A stretch of DNA of 64,000 bases from Arbacia lixula (GCA_963669155.1 OZ022584.1:16795417-16859416); one strand, 5' to 3'. Positions 1 to 11,571 are shown, numbered from the stretch's first letter. Numbers and translations: made by a program. Notes: a model not told the origin generated them from the sequence alone.

Positions 1-1085
1 ACCTCTACCCTCTCCCCTCCTGTCCCTCTGCGCTCTACCCTCCAGTCCTTCTACGCCCTACCCTCTAGTCCTTCCACTCTCTACTCTTTCACTTTGTATA
101 CTTTTACATACTAAGTCGACTATATTAGGTGTCATGAAATATGCTTTTTCATTTCCCCATTTTCCATTTCTTTCCCGTCCTTCTACGCTCTACCCTCTCT
201 TCCTTCTAGGGCGTACCCCTACCCTCTGCCCTCCTACTAGGGGCGTACCTCTACCCTCTCCCCTCCTGTCCCTCAGCGCTCTACCTTCCTGTCCTTCCAT
301 GCCCTACCCTCTAGTCCTTCCACTCTCTACTCTTTTATTTTGTATACTTCTACATACTAAGTCGACTATATTAGGTGTCATGAAATATGCTTTTTCATTT
401 CTCCATTTTCCATTTCTTTCCCGTCCTTCTACGCTCTACCCTCTCTTCCTTCTAGGGCGTACCTCTACCCTCTCCCCTCCTACTAGGGGCGTACCTCTAC
501 CCTCTCCCCTCCTGTCCCTCTGCGCTCTATCCTCCAGTCCTTCTACGCCCTACCCTCTAGTCCTTCCACTCTCTACTCTTTCACTTTGTATACTTTTACA
601 TACTAAGTCGACTATATTAGGTGTCATGAAATATGCTTTTTCATTTCGCCATTTTCCATTTCTTTCCCGTCCTTCTACGCTCTACCCTCTCTTCCTTCTA
701 GGGCGTACCTCTACCCTCTCCCCTCCTACTAGGGGCGTACCTCTACCCTCTCCCCTCCTGTCCCTCAGCGCTCTACCCTCCTGTCCTCCCACGCCCTACC
801 CTCTAGTCCTTCCACTCTCTACTCTTTCACTTTGTATACTTTTACATACTAAGTCGACTATATTAGGTGTCATGAAATATGCTTTTTCATTTCCCCATTT
901 TCCATTTCTTTCCCGTCCTTCTACGCTCTACCCTCTCTTCCTTCTAGGGCGTACCTCTACCCTCTCCCCTCCTACTAGGGGCGTACCTCTACCCTCTCCC
1001 ATCCTGTCCCTCTGCGCTCTATCCTCCCGTCCTTCTATGCCCTACCCTCTAGTCCTTTCACACTCTACTCTTTCATTTTGTATAC
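1..1085 (+). repeat. 246-bp minisatellite array (left copy)
   Basis: The tandem unit is 246 bp: the landmark ATGAAATATGC recurs at 134, 380, 626 and 872. Each unit joins an AT-rich spacer (AAGTCGACTATATTAGGTG) to a C/T-rich block of short degenerate submotifs of the form CTCTACCCTCCTGTCCTTCT. Because 246 is a multiple of three and the C/T-rich part lacks stops, a 364-codon frame (134-1228) with an 82-residue period stays open. I treat it as satellite rather than gene: the related array at 18310-21870 also has 214-bp units that break this frame. The array runs off the left edge of the window. Confidence 0.93.
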
Positions 1086-1088
1086 AGT

Positions 1089-1228
1089 GCCGACATTTCA
1101 CCAGTATTGCTCGTTCCAGTGCAGTGAAAAATTTATGGGAAAGTTTTGGCGATCGAGAAAAATCATGGATGTACGAACAGATGAACAATGAAAAACATAT
1201 TTTGAACGAAAATCATGAAAATGTGTAA
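1089..1228 (+). CDS. possible terminal exon downstream of the minisatellite (unrecognised)
   Basis: Just after the array, an acceptor-like TATACAG is followed by an open frame to TAA at 1228, about 46 codons. Its composition differs from the repeat: it includes NLWESFGDREKSWMYEQM, charged and rich in E, N and K. I do not recognise the family. It could be the last exon of a gene lying left of the window, or a chance frame at the end of the repeat. Confidence 0.2.
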
Positions 1229-1627
1229 TTGTCAAATATGTGCACATTTTGTCTGATTTTGCTTCGGAAAATTGTGCATATTGTTAACTAATGCGTAAAT
1301 ACACTAATCGCGATCCAACCTTCGATAACGCAATAGAAGATATACGCGGGGGCCGGTTTCAAGGGTAGGGGTCGGTTGGACCACTCACAATAGTATCCCC
1401 CACGACCACATGCAAATTTTATTAAATCAAAAAAAGTTATACCATGCAGAAGGTCTAGACAGGATATAATAGGCAGTGATAGGGTCTAGAGTCTGGGCAT
1501 TTTCTTTCTTTTATAGTTCATCGGCCATTAATTGTCTTAATCTATATTCATTTTGATGGTTTCTTTGATAAATTGATGTATTGTAGGAGTCTACTCCAGC
1601 CTTTTGAGTCTCGGACAACAAGGAGGC

Positions 1628-1828
1628 AATTTGGCCAGCACCCAGCCTGAGGCTGTTACATAAAACTTACCATTGTCAATCAATGATCAATCAATGGCAT
1701 TGATGGTAACTTTGCTACCAATGGCAATTTCTATGGAAATCTTGAATTTGATGGGCTGCTGAGTGGTGTTACTATCGTAATTACCATGGCATTGAGGACA
1801 GTTACCTTTATTATGCAACAAGGCCCAG
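1628..1828. mobile_element. fold-back MITE, 'GTTGCATAA' family, copy 1
   Basis: The imperfect terminal inverted repeats are GTTACATAAAACTTACCAT on the left and, on the right, the complement of GGGCCTTGTTGCATAATAAAG. The interior has the ATGGTAACTTTGCTACCAATGG type of sequence shared with copies at 11214-11370 and 55519-55661. It has no coding capacity, so it is a non-autonomous element. Confidence 0.65.
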
Positions 1829-1835
1829 GCATGTC

Positions 1836-1984
1836 AGGGGGGCATTTCATGAAAGTTGTCAGCACTGACAAGTTGTCTTTCCCTGACAGTTACCATAGTA
1901 ACTTTGCTACCGAGGATTTCACTGAAATTATTGTCACTGACTACATGTATTTAGTCAGTGCTGAACATTCATGAAATGCTCCCC
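1836..1984. mobile_element. fold-back MITE (GGGGGGCATTTCATGAA ends)
   Basis: About 30-bp arms pair almost perfectly: GGGGGGCATTTCATGAA through GTCAGCACTGAC on the left and GTCAGTGCTGAAC through TTCATGAAATGCTCCCC on the right. The whole element could fold into one hairpin. It abuts the preceding MITE, so the two are nested or back-to-back insertions. Confidence 0.6.
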
Positions 1985-2803
1985 TTGGGTATCCCACTAA
2001 TTTTATGAATTTTCACCCTCAAACTAACCATGACCCTAAGTTAACCCAAAACCTAATTCTAGGCCTAACCCTAATCCTCAACAACATTTTTGCTGCCTCC
2101 TTTGTCCTAAAAAGTGATTTCTATGTCACTTATTGCCTTTTTTTTGGTATTGCAGCTTTCTCATTGCATGCATGGACGATAGTGACTGATACTCTAATTG
2201 TACGGAATTGCCAAAAATAGGCAAGGGTAGTTTACAGCCAGTACAGAATCTGGCTATCATGGCCATGATAGCGTTAACATTAGCATGATTTTTAAGGGTA
2301 TGAGGTGATTTTTTTGTGACGATAAGGTAAAAAAGAAAAAAGCTTTAAATCACATATTTACCTTGCTAATCACTATCACTATCATTCTAACATTATAAAT
2401 AATCTTAGTAATAATCCTGACCCTGGCCTGACACACCAATTTTGTTGAGTTACACGTGTTTGTTCATCTAAAAACATAAAAATGTAGCAAATGCTGTCAG
2501 ACTAATCATGATGAAATAATCAGTATTCAATAATTCATAAGTGGAATTACACAGGGCATTTGAGGGCAAGTCAAGTTCAAAGATCAAGGTCTCAGCTTAC
2601 ATGTAAATAAGGCTTAATGCAAATTGGTGTCTGCCTGATAACTTGATAACATTAACAAATGCTTCCTGATCACATTATTTCAGGGGCACATGTTCTGTGA
2701 ACACAGCACACATACAGTAGTATGAAACTGGAAACATTGTTTAGTGATGCCTTTTAAGAAGCGCCACAAAATGTTCTTGTTTCACCTATCTTGTTTCTCA
2801 CAG
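1985..2803. other. non-coding interval
   Basis: AT-rich sequence with many short stop-bounded frames and no recognisable exon before the acceptor at 2803. CCTAAC/CCCTAA-like words at 2035-2080 (ACCCTAAGTTAACCCAAAACC and neighbours) vaguely resemble telomere repeats but are too irregular to call interstitial telomere. Confidence 0.4.
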
Positions 2804-2970
2804 TGAAGAAGTCCTTTCGTGTAAGGTTTCAGGACCTCAATGGCCTTGTGCCTGATGATGGTGTGCCATTCATCATCATGTCATACTTTACCATGGCATG
2901 CACCTTTGAAGAAGACAGGCACAAGGCAGAGAAGGAAAGGGCTCGGTCCAAGAGGGATGCATTACTGAAG
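2804..2970 (+). CDS. CaRF/ALS2CR8-like domain, first visible exon
   Basis: The acceptor TTTCTCACAG precedes 55 complete codons, and the exon ends CTGAAG at the donor GTTAGT. The peptide contains VPDDGVPFIIMSYFTMAC and then a charged run, EEDRHKAEKERARSKRD. Together with the next exon this resembles the domain of calcium-responsive transcription factor (CaRF, ALS2CR8) and its many invertebrate paralogues: a short hydrophobic strand with a Cys, a basic/acidic helix, then a GCPAR-type motif. In that family the region is thought to bind DNA. I recognise it from the pattern only. The 5' part of the gene is not visible, and this may be a pseudogene or a transposon-related copy. Confidence 0.45.
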
Positions 2971-3612
2971 GTTAGTCATATTACGTGTACCAGAATCCAA
3001 ATAATTTAAATGAAATATGACAGTTCCATGGTTGATAGGGTAAATACGTATTAGGAATTCCTTATATCCCATCCAAACAAAGGGTGGTATTCCGGAAGCA
3101 AGGGTTTGAGCAAAGTTTATCTGTAAAGATGTATCTTTTTTCTCTGTCATTTAACTTAATGTCACTCAATAATTTTTGTTGTATTAACCATAATCAGGCC
3201 AGCTAGGGGAGGGGGGTCTAGGGCCTGGGGGATAGCTAAATAATTGTATTTTATGATTCTACTAAAAACAAAATTTAAGAAAAAAGATTAAAAAAAAAAG
3301 AACAAAGAAATATCTAAGGAATTCACGAGGCAAAGAAAAAACAAATGTTACAAAATTATCATTCTAATCATGAAGAAGCTGTATGCCTGAAATTATTACT
3401 TTTTATTTATCACATAGGTAAATTAAAGTGAGGAATATCTGCATTAATATGCATGAGAAAGTCATTTATAATAAATAGATTAAAATTGAATACTGTATCT
3501 GCTAATGCAAACGTAGAGATGATGTCACAAGTGAAGTATGTGCCAAATTTTGTGGCTGTCTTGCTTTCTCGCCCCCCCTCGAAAATTGATGCCTTCCTAT
3601 TTCTTTTTTAAG
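2971..3612. other. intron of the CaRF-like fragment
   Basis: AT-rich intron of about 640 bp. At 3081-3100 it holds GGGTGGTATTCCGGAAGCA, resembling the end of the GGTGGTATTACAGAA MITE at 26183-26746, but I see no partner end. An A-rich stretch lies at 3264-3340. Confidence 0.45.
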
Positions 3613-3756
3613 GGTTATCATCAGTGCCCAGTGAAACCAAGGAAACTCATGCAGACAACAAGGAAGAAGGGGTGTCCTGCAAGAATACTCATGAAGGAGG
3701 CGTTCCTGTTTCCCGATTTCAAGGTCTGGAGACTCACTGTGAAAGACGATGCTTAA
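3613..3756 (+). CDS. CaRF/ALS2CR8-like domain, second visible exon
   Basis: The frame continues in phase 0 from the previous exon after the acceptor TTTTTTAAG (or the in-frame alternative CAG at 3622-3624). The peptide carries TTRKKGCPARILMKEAF and FPDFKVWRL, with a Cys-Pro-Ala-Arg core and an FPDFKV strand typical of the CaRF-like domain. The frame ends at TAA, 3754-3756, and minisatellite sequence begins directly afterwards. The natural 3' end of this gene may therefore have been cut off by the repeat; a spliced continuation from FKV (AAGGTCTGG) is the alternative. Confidence 0.45.
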   Translation, partial: GYHQCPVKPRKLMQTTRKKGCPARILMKEAFLFPDFKVWRLTVKDDA

Positions 3757-3815
3757 CCTCCTGTCCTTCTATCCTCTACCCTCCTGTCCTATCCTCTACC
3801 CTCCTGTCCCTCTAG
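3757..3815. repeat. short minisatellite remnant (CTACCCTCCTGTCC)
   Basis: Three or four copies of the CTCTACCCTCCTGTCCTTCT submotif sit immediately left of the composite element. Matching sequence flanks its other end (8532-8710), as expected if the element inserted into, or carries, minisatellite DNA. Confidence 0.7.
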
Positions 3816-6800
3816 GCCATGGGCCAGAAACCGAAAAGGTCCCCCCCCCTTAGCCACAATTTCAAACCATGTTTTTATGTTAGGCAGGACCCTCAGCTGT
3901 CAGAATCTGCCTGTTTGCCATTGCGCTGGTGGTGGGTGTGGCCTCCAGGGCTGTTGCCATGGTAACATGTCAGTGAAATTTTGGAATTTGAGGAAGTTAC
4001 AAAATTGCCATATATTTCTTAAATAGTAACATAAAAAGACAAAATTTGTGTCTAAGTATACATTTCAGAAGTTGCCCAGTTGATTCTGATAGGAATCTAA
4101 GCCAATTAAGGCCATTATCATGCGTTAAAAAAATGGTTATTGCCATGGAAACGATCAGAAAAAATGTATTTTTTTAGTTAGCAATTCAAATATTTGTTGA
4201 TAGGCAATTCAAAGTCAAATCGCAGCTTCAAAAAGTGTAAATATTAAGATATCAGACTCATATCGATGAAGAATGAGGTATTTTTAAGTACGAACAGTCA
4301 TGCATAATAGCACCGTTGCTATGACAACATCATGGTGCACGAAATATTAAAATTACAGAAAAATAAGAAATTGCCATCTATTTATCCTATGGCGACGTAA
4401 AAACACAAAATTAGTGTTCAAGTATACATTTATGAAGGTGCCCAGTTGATTTAGATTGGAATTTAAGTCACGACAGATCACGATAATGCCGAAAAATAGT
4501 AGTTGCCATGGAAACGATTTGAACTAAAAAGGTAATTTTGTTAGAAAACCATTCAAATATATGTAAATACGCAGCAAAAAACCTAATCCAAGCTTATAGT
4601 TTTATGAATATTAAGTTGCCAGAATAGTAGCAATGAACATTGAGTCGTTTCTAAGTGATAACTGTCACCCATAAGATGACTGTTGCTATGACAACACCAT
4701 GGTACCAAAAATATTGAACTTACAGAAATATAAGAAAGTGCCATTAATTTCTGAAATGTTAACATAAAAACACAATATTAGCGTCTAAGTATACATTTAT
4801 CAAGGCGCCCTGTTGATTCTGATCAGAATCTAAGTCATGTAAGGTCATTATCATACCTAAAATAGTCGTTACCATGGAAACGACATGTAAAAAGGGTATT
4901 TTTGTTAGAAAAGTATTCAAATATCTGTATATTCACAGCACAAAACCTAATTCTTCCTTAAGGTTTGATGAATATTTACATGCCGGAATAGTTGCAAAAA
5001 AGCTTAAGTCATTTATATGCAGTAACTGTCGTGCAAAAAAATACCATTGCTATGACAACACCAAGATGTCAAAAATACTGAAATTACTGAATTATAAGAA
5101 AGTGTCATATATTTCTCATATGGTAACTTAAAAACAGAAAATACGTGTCTAGGTGTACATTTACCATAGTCCACAGTTGGTTATGATTGTAATCTAATTC
5201 ATTAGAGATCACAATTGTGCCTAAAATGGTTGTTGCCATAGAAACGCTGTGAACAGAAAAAGCAATTTTGTAAGAAAAACATTCAAATATATGTAGGCCA
5301 TGGGCCGCAAACCGAAAACGTCTCCCCCCCCCCCCCCCTTAGCCACAATTTCAAACCATGTTTTTTATGTTAAGCAGGACCCTCAACTGTCAGAATCTGC
5401 CTGTTTGCCATTGTGCTGGTGGTGGGTTTGGCCTCCAGGGCTGTTGCCATGGAAACGTGTCAGTGAAATTTTGGAATTTGAGGAAGTTACAAAACTGCCA
5501 TATATTTCTGAAATAGTAACATAAAAAAACAAAATTTGTGTCTAAGTATACATTCCCCAAGTTGCCCAGTTGATTCTGATAGGAATCTAAGCGAATTAAT
5601 AACAAGATCATGCGTAAAACATGGGTATTGCCATGGAAACGATCAGAAAATGGCATTTTTAGTTAACAATTCAAATATATGTTAGTAGGCAACTCAAAGC
5701 CAAATCCCTGCTTTTAAAAATGTAAATTTTAAGATATCAGACTCATGATCAATGAAGACTGAGGTATTTTTAAGTGCGAACAGCCATGCATAAGAGCACC
5801 GTTGCTATGACAACACCATGGTGCCAGAAATAGTAAAATTACAGAACTATATGAAATTGCCATATATTTTTCATATGGTGACCTAAAAGCACAAAATTAG
5901 TGTTCGAGTATACATTTATTAAGGTGCCCAGTTGATTCAGATTGGAATTTAAGTTATAACAGATCAGGATGATGCCTAAAAATGGTAGTTGCCATGGAAA
6001 CAATATGAACCAAAAAGGTAATTTTGTTAGAAAATCATTCAAATATATATAAATACATCGCCTAAAAGCTAATCCTAGTTTATAGTGTTATGAATTTTGT
6101 TAGAATGCCAGAATGGTAGTAATCATGATTGAATTATTTCTAAATGATAATTGTCATACCTCGAATGACTGTTGCTATGACAACACCATGGTGGCAACAA
6201 TAAAATTGATATCCTAAGCTAGTTCAAAGCGATACCAAGGTGATGTGAGGCACTTTCATCTCTTGTGCTTTCTTATCGCCTTGGCGAATGTATCTCGTTA
6301 TTTGTGTGATTTCTTTTCAATTGATTTTGTTGGTGTTAGGCCATTGTCATGGTATCTCACCATGGTACATTTATGTTGCATGCTCAGGATGAGGATGTCC
6401 AGCATACTAAGATACATGTACATGTTTTACAATGTGCAGGAAGAGTCTGTGGATGGTGACAGTGATGAAGGTGATAATTAAAATTGAATTGTATGGTATT
6501 ATGTTTTCACTTTACTATTGAGTTTATAAAACTACATATGTATATGTACACAACATAAATGTAGCGTAATACATCATATATGGAATAATACATTCAATAT
6601 TTTGCACCAGTGTATTGACATTGTACCTGGCTATTATGTATGACCTCGACAACCTTGAATTTCCGGATCTTATGTACAATCAGAAGCACAGTTACAAAAG
6701 TCATATACATGTACCTTGTTACTTTTGATACAAAAGTCATATACATTTACCTTGTTACTTTTGATACGTTTTGTGGTGTTTCCAAGGTTGAATTCTCTAA

Positions 6801-8530
6801 TACTTTGTATTTTTGTTATGTACTTGCTAAAGCAACAATATTTGACAACAAATCTTGAAGGCATTCGTCTGGAAAGCTTGAAATTCATAGCTCTATACAC
6901 TTTCATTGTGTCTTTTGGTGCTAAAAGGGTGAGATGTATATATTTAAGTGATACATTGCGTATGCTAACAACCAAGTAGTTCACATTGATTTAAAATAGG
7001 CATTACCATAAACACCTAAGAATTCAATAATATTGATTCATATCATTTGAAAATATAAGCGAACATAATACTGCAAACTGGGATTAAGTTTTGTGCTAGC
7101 CTTTTGCACTAAAATCACCCTTTTTTCATATCGTTACCGTAGAAATACCTACACATATTTTGACCGTGAACTTGACCTTAAATGACTAAGATTTCAATCA
7201 GAATCCATTGGGCACCTTGCAAAATGTATACTTAGATGCTACTATTGTGTTTTAATGTTACCATTTGAGAAATATATGGCACTTTCTTATTTTTCTGTAA
7301 GGTCAATATTTTCAGTAACATAGTGTTGTCATAGCAACAGTCATCTTGTAAGTGACAGTTATTACTTAGAAATGACTCAAGCTTGATTGCTACTATTGTG
7401 GCATCTAAATATTCATCAAACTATAAACTAGGATTAGGTTTTTACTGTGTAATTACATATATTTTAATGGTTTTGTAAAAGGAAATAATTTTTTTGTATA
7501 TCGTTTCCATGACAACCACGATTTCTAGGTATGATCATGACCTTACATGACTAAGATTCCAATCAGAATCAACTGGGCACCATGATAAATGTATACTTAG
7601 ACACTAATATTGTGTTTTTATGTTACCATTTGAGAAATATATGGCACTTTCTTATATTTCTGTAAATTCAATATTTTTGGTACCATGGTGTTGTCATAGC
7701 AACAGTCATCTTATGGGTGATAGTTATCACTTAGGAATGACTTAATCTTGATTGCTACTATTCTGTCATCTAAATATAAACTAGGGTTAGGTTTTTGCTG
7801 TGTGTGCACATATATTTGAATGGTTTTCTAACAAAATTGCCTTTTTGGTTCATATTGTTTCCATGGCAACTATCATTTTTCGGCATCATCGTGATCTGTT
7901 ATGACTTAAATTCCAATCTGAATCAACTGCGCACCTTCATAAATGTATACTAGAAAACTAATTTTGTGTTTTTAGGTCGCAATATGATAAATGTATGGCA
8001 ATTTCTTATTTTTCTGTAATTTTACTATTTCTTGCACCATGGTGTTGTCATAGCAACGGTGCTCTTATGCATGGCTATTCGCACTTAAAAATACCTCAGT
8101 CTTCATTGATATGAGTCTGATATCTTGATATTCACACTTTTAGAAGCGGCGATTTGACTTTGAGTTGCCTATTAACATATATTTGAATTGCTAACTAAAA
8201 AAAATGCCTTTTTTCTTATCGTTTCCATGGCAATAACCATTTTTATGCATGATCTTGTGCTTAACTGGCTTAGATTCCTGTCAGAATCAACTGGGCAACT
8301 TGTAAAATGTATAGTTAGCCACTAATTTCATATTTTTGTGTTAACATTTGAGAGGAGGATGGCAATTTCTAAAATTCCAATATTTAACTGATGCGTTCCC
8401 ATGGCAACGGCTCTGTAGGCCACACCCACCACCAGCACAATGGCAAACAGGCAGATTCTGATAGCTGAGGGTCCTGGCTAAGATAAAAACCCAAAAGAAA
8501 ATTGTGGCTAAGGGGGGGGGGGGGATGGGG
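3816..8530. mobile_element. composite fold-back element, copy 1
   Basis: The two ends are inverted copies of a terminal domain. The left end runs GGCCATGGGCC, a poly-C tract, TTAGCCACAATTTCAAACCA, then CTGCCTGTTTGCCATTG; the right end (8400-8523) reads the same on the other strand and finishes in poly-G. Inside the ends are tandem units of about 363 bp, marked by GTTGCCATGGAAAC at 4140, 4503, 4868 and 5233. The left arm has a second terminal domain at 5297-5460 and then units at 5628 and 5990. The right arm has inverted units at about 7135, 7497, 7860 and 8222. The core (about 6236-7120) is not tandem; 6380-6490 matches the complement of 16930-17060 in copy 2. I see no transposase; the longest core frame (6245-6481) ends in an acidic tail and is unrecognised. 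Confidence 0.75.
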
Positions 8531-8531
8531 G

Positions 8532-8710
8532 GTCTAGGTAGTCCACAGTCTACTCTGTCCTCTACCCTCCTGTTCCTGTGTGCTCTACCCTCCTATCCTT
8601 CTGCGCTCTACCCTCCTGTCCTTCTATCCTCTACGCTCTACCCTCCTGTCCTTCTATCCTCTACCCTCCTGTGCCTCTGTACTCTACCCTCCTGTCCCTC
8701 AACCCTCTAA
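8532..8710. repeat. minisatellite block (CTCTACCCTCCTGTCCTTCT)
   Basis: About nine degenerate copies of the roughly 20-bp submotif seen at 1-1085, without the AT-rich spacer. It joins the 13-bp array at CAACCCTCTAACCCTCAAGCC; the same junction recurs near 9660-9690, showing that a roughly 965-bp block was duplicated. Confidence 0.8.
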
Positions 8711-10480
8711 CCCTCAAGCCTCCCCTTCCCACCACCCCTTCCCACCATCCCTTCCTACCACCCCTTCCCACCACTCCTTCCCTCCACCCCTTCTCACCAC
8801 CCCTTCCTACCATCCATTCCCTCCACCCCTTCTCACCACCCTTTCCTACCACCCCTTCCTACCGTCCATTCCCACCATCCATTCCAGCCATCCCTTCCCA
8901 CCACCCCTTCTCACCACCCCTTCCCACCACCCCTTCCCACCACCCCTTCTCACCACCCCTTCCTACCACCCCTTCTCACAACCCCTTCTTACAACCACTT
9001 CGCACCACCCCTTCTCACCACCTGTATCCATCACCCCTTCCCTCCACCCTTTCCAACCACCCCTTCCTACCATCCATTCCCACCATCCATTCCAGCCATC
9101 CCTTCCCACCACCCCTTCTCACCACCCCTTCCCACCACCCCTTTCAACCACCTCTTCCCACCACCCCTTCCCTCCACCCTTTCCAACCACCCCTTCCCAC
9201 CATCCCTTCCCACCATCCATTCCAGCCATCCCTTCCTACCACCCCTTCTCACCACCCCTTCCTACCACCCCTTCTCACAACCCCTTCTTACAACCACTTT
9301 GCACCACCCCTTCTCACCACCTGTATCCATCACCCCTTCCCTCCACCCTTTCCAACCACCCCTTCCTACCATCCATTCCCACCATCCATTCCAGCCATCC
9401 CTTCCCACCACCCCTTCTCACCATCCCTTCCCACCACCCCTTTCAACCACCTCTTCCCACCACCCCTTCCCTCCACCCTTTCCAACCACCCCTTCCCACC
9501 ATCCCTTCCCACCATCCATTCCAGCCATCCCTTCCTACCACCCCTTCTCACCACCCTTTCCTACCACCCCTTCCTACCATCCATTCCCACCATCCATTCC
9601 AGCCATCCCTTCCCACCACCCATTCTCACCACCCCTTCCCACCACCCCCTCTACCCTCCTGTCCCTCAACCCTCTAACCCCCAAGCCTCCCCTTCCCACC
9701 ACCCCTTCCCACCATCCCTTCCTACCACCCCTTCCCACCACCCCTTCCCTCCACCCCTTCTCACCACCCCTTCCCACCACCCCTTCCCACCACCCCTTCT
9801 CACCACCCCTTCCTACCACCCCTTCTCACAACCCCTTCTTACCACCACTTCGCACCACCCCTTCTCACCACCTGTATCCATCACCCCTTCCCTCCACCCT
9901 TTCCAACCACCCCTTCCTACCATCCATTCCCACCATCCATTCCAGCCATCCCTTCCCACCACCCCTTCTCACCACCCCTTCCCACCACCCCTTTCAACCA
10001 CCTCTTCCCACCACCCCTTCCCTCCACCCTTTCCAACCACCCCTTCCCACCATCCCTTCCCACCATCCATTCCAGCCATCCCTTCCTACCACCCCTTCTC
10101 ACAACCCCTTCTTACAACCACTTCGCACCACCCCTTCTCACCACCTGTATCCATCACCCCTTCCCTCCACCCTTTCCAACCACCCCTTCCTACCATCCAT
10201 TCCCACCATCCCTTCCCACCACCCCTTCTCACCACCCCTTCCCACCACCCCTTTCAACCACCCCTTCCCACCACCCCTTCCAACCACCCCTTCCTACCAC
10301 CCTTCTCACCACCCCTTCCACCTTTTCTCACCACCCCTTCCTACCACCCCTTCTCACCACCCCTTCTCACCACCCCTTCCCACCACCCCTTCCTACCACC
10401 CCTTCCCACCACCCCTTCCCACCACCCCTTCCCACCACCCCTTCCCACCACACCTTCCCACCATCCCTTCCAAATTGTAG
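8711..10480. repeat. 13-bp pyrimidine-rich minisatellite with higher-order repeats
   Basis: The unit is CCACCCCTTCCCA or CCACCCCTTCTCA (13 bp). Larger blocks repeat too: the phrase CACCTGTATCCATCACC occurs near 9021, 9320, 9869 and 10142. The + strand is almost without G for 1.77 kb. Three units make 39 bp, so frames coding a 13-residue HHPFPPPLPTTPS repeat stay open for up to 642 codons. Such frames are open in more than one register here, which argues against any being a real protein. Confidence 0.93.
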
Positions 10481-10681
10481 AAAATAGTCCTCCATGTATT
10501 TTGTAGAAGCCTTTAAAGTAGTGCCTCCCCCTCACACCAGCTCTTCTCTAATCTTGCTCTGGCTTGAACAGAATATTTAACCCTCTCAGTACCAAACAGT
10601 AATATTCCCAGTTGAATTATAACATAGTTTATTGCATTTAGGACTAAGAGAGTTAATTGTATGTTGACTCTCTCTCTGTAG

Positions 10682-11571
10682 ATCGTCTGACAGGCCTTTG
10701 GCAGTTCTTGGCATCGTGAGCGCGGTCATCATCCAAATCATCATCATCTTCATCCATGAGAAGTGCAGCAAGGAAGAGGACTATGGGGAGGATGACGAGG
10801 ATCTCATGTGAGTGTGCGCCCTAGCGAGAGCAATCAGTGAATATGTGTTGTGATTCGTCAGTGTGAAGTTTGAAGAGGAGCCTTATGACTAGCCCTGAAA
10901 TATGGCATTACCTTTGCCAGTATCCTGTGCACTTAGTAGCTAGTTGGAAAATAGATTAGTAACCAAACAGTTATGACTTTGAATATTCTATGGTCCTCTT
11001 AAAGTTATCTGATAAACCATTATATTTGCATTCATGACTTCATTGTGAACCCAATCAATTTATTGATTTTTAAAGAAAACATAGTAGGACCACTAGTGAT
11101 CACTATTGAAGTGTAATGTTGTTTGACGTATGTACAATATGCCCAGTATGAAAGGATAGTGGACAAGGAACATTGGGTTGTAAATGCCACAGTTGAGTAC
11201 GGGATCACAAACCAGGGCCCTGTCGCATAAGCCTTACCATGATAAACCTCTGCCATCAATGATAACTACCATGGTAACATCGCTCAACAGCCAATCTAAA
11301 TTAACTTTTCCATAGAAGTTGTCATTGATAGCAAAGTTACCATCAATGGTAGGTTTTATGCACAGATGGACAGATCCCTACAAACTTGCACTCTCCCTGC
11401 ACCCCTTCCACTCAATATACCCGATCTTTTAGTTAGCTTATCCTTGAGAGGGGACAATGTAAAGTTACACACTTAACTCTCATTTCATTGTATATGTGTA
11501 TTTGCAGGAAAGAGAAGAAGAAGATCTCAGATGGGGATAGTGACATAAGGATGCGATCCACCAAGCAGTGA
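10682..11571 (+). CDS. basigin/neuroplastin-like immunoglobulin-superfamily protein, last two coding exons
   Basis: Exon 10682-10807 follows a TCTCTCTGTAG acceptor and ends at GTGAGT. Exon 11508-11571 follows TATTTGCAG and ends in TGA. Phases match (AT + G). The joined peptide has a short outer stalk, one membrane segment (PLAVLGIVSAVIIQIIIIF), then IHEKCSKEED and an acidic stretch, and a cytoplasmic tail ending IRMRSTKQ. The order GIV, hydrophobic segment, IIFI, aromatic/His, EK, acidic run and short basic tail is that of basigin and neuroplastin, which chaperone monocarboxylate transporters at the plasma membrane. The Glu usual in their membrane helix is Ala here, while a Gln lies four residues on. 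The Ig-domain exons are not visible and must lie left of 10682, possibly beyond the repeats. The first AATAAA after the stop is at 12733. Confidence 0.72.
11214..11370. mobile_element. fold-back MITE, 'GTTGCATAA' family, copy 2
   Basis: Located in the last intron of the basigin-like gene. The ends are GGGCCCTGTCGCATAAGCC and, on the right, the complement form GGTAGGTTTTATGCACAG. The interior ACTACCATGGTAACATCGCT matches the copy at 55519-55661 closely. Confidence 0.7.

Noticed and set aside
2035-2080. Interstitial telomere repeat
   Set aside because: CCTAA-like words are irregular and few; there is no run of TTAGGG or CCCTAA units.
6245-6481. Transposase fragment in the core of the composite element
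   Set aside because: Only 78 codons, with no recognisable catalytic residues. The core is partly conserved between the two copies, but the copy-2 frame is not clearly preserved.
8711-10480. CRISPR-like direct repeats
   Set aside because: Units are contiguous 13-bp tandem repeats without unique spacers, in an intron-bearing animal genome.
8578-10506. 642-codon proline/histidine-rich open frame
   Set aside because: It is the reading of a 13-bp tandem repeat. Comparable frames are open in other registers at the same place, and no splice or start context supports a protein.
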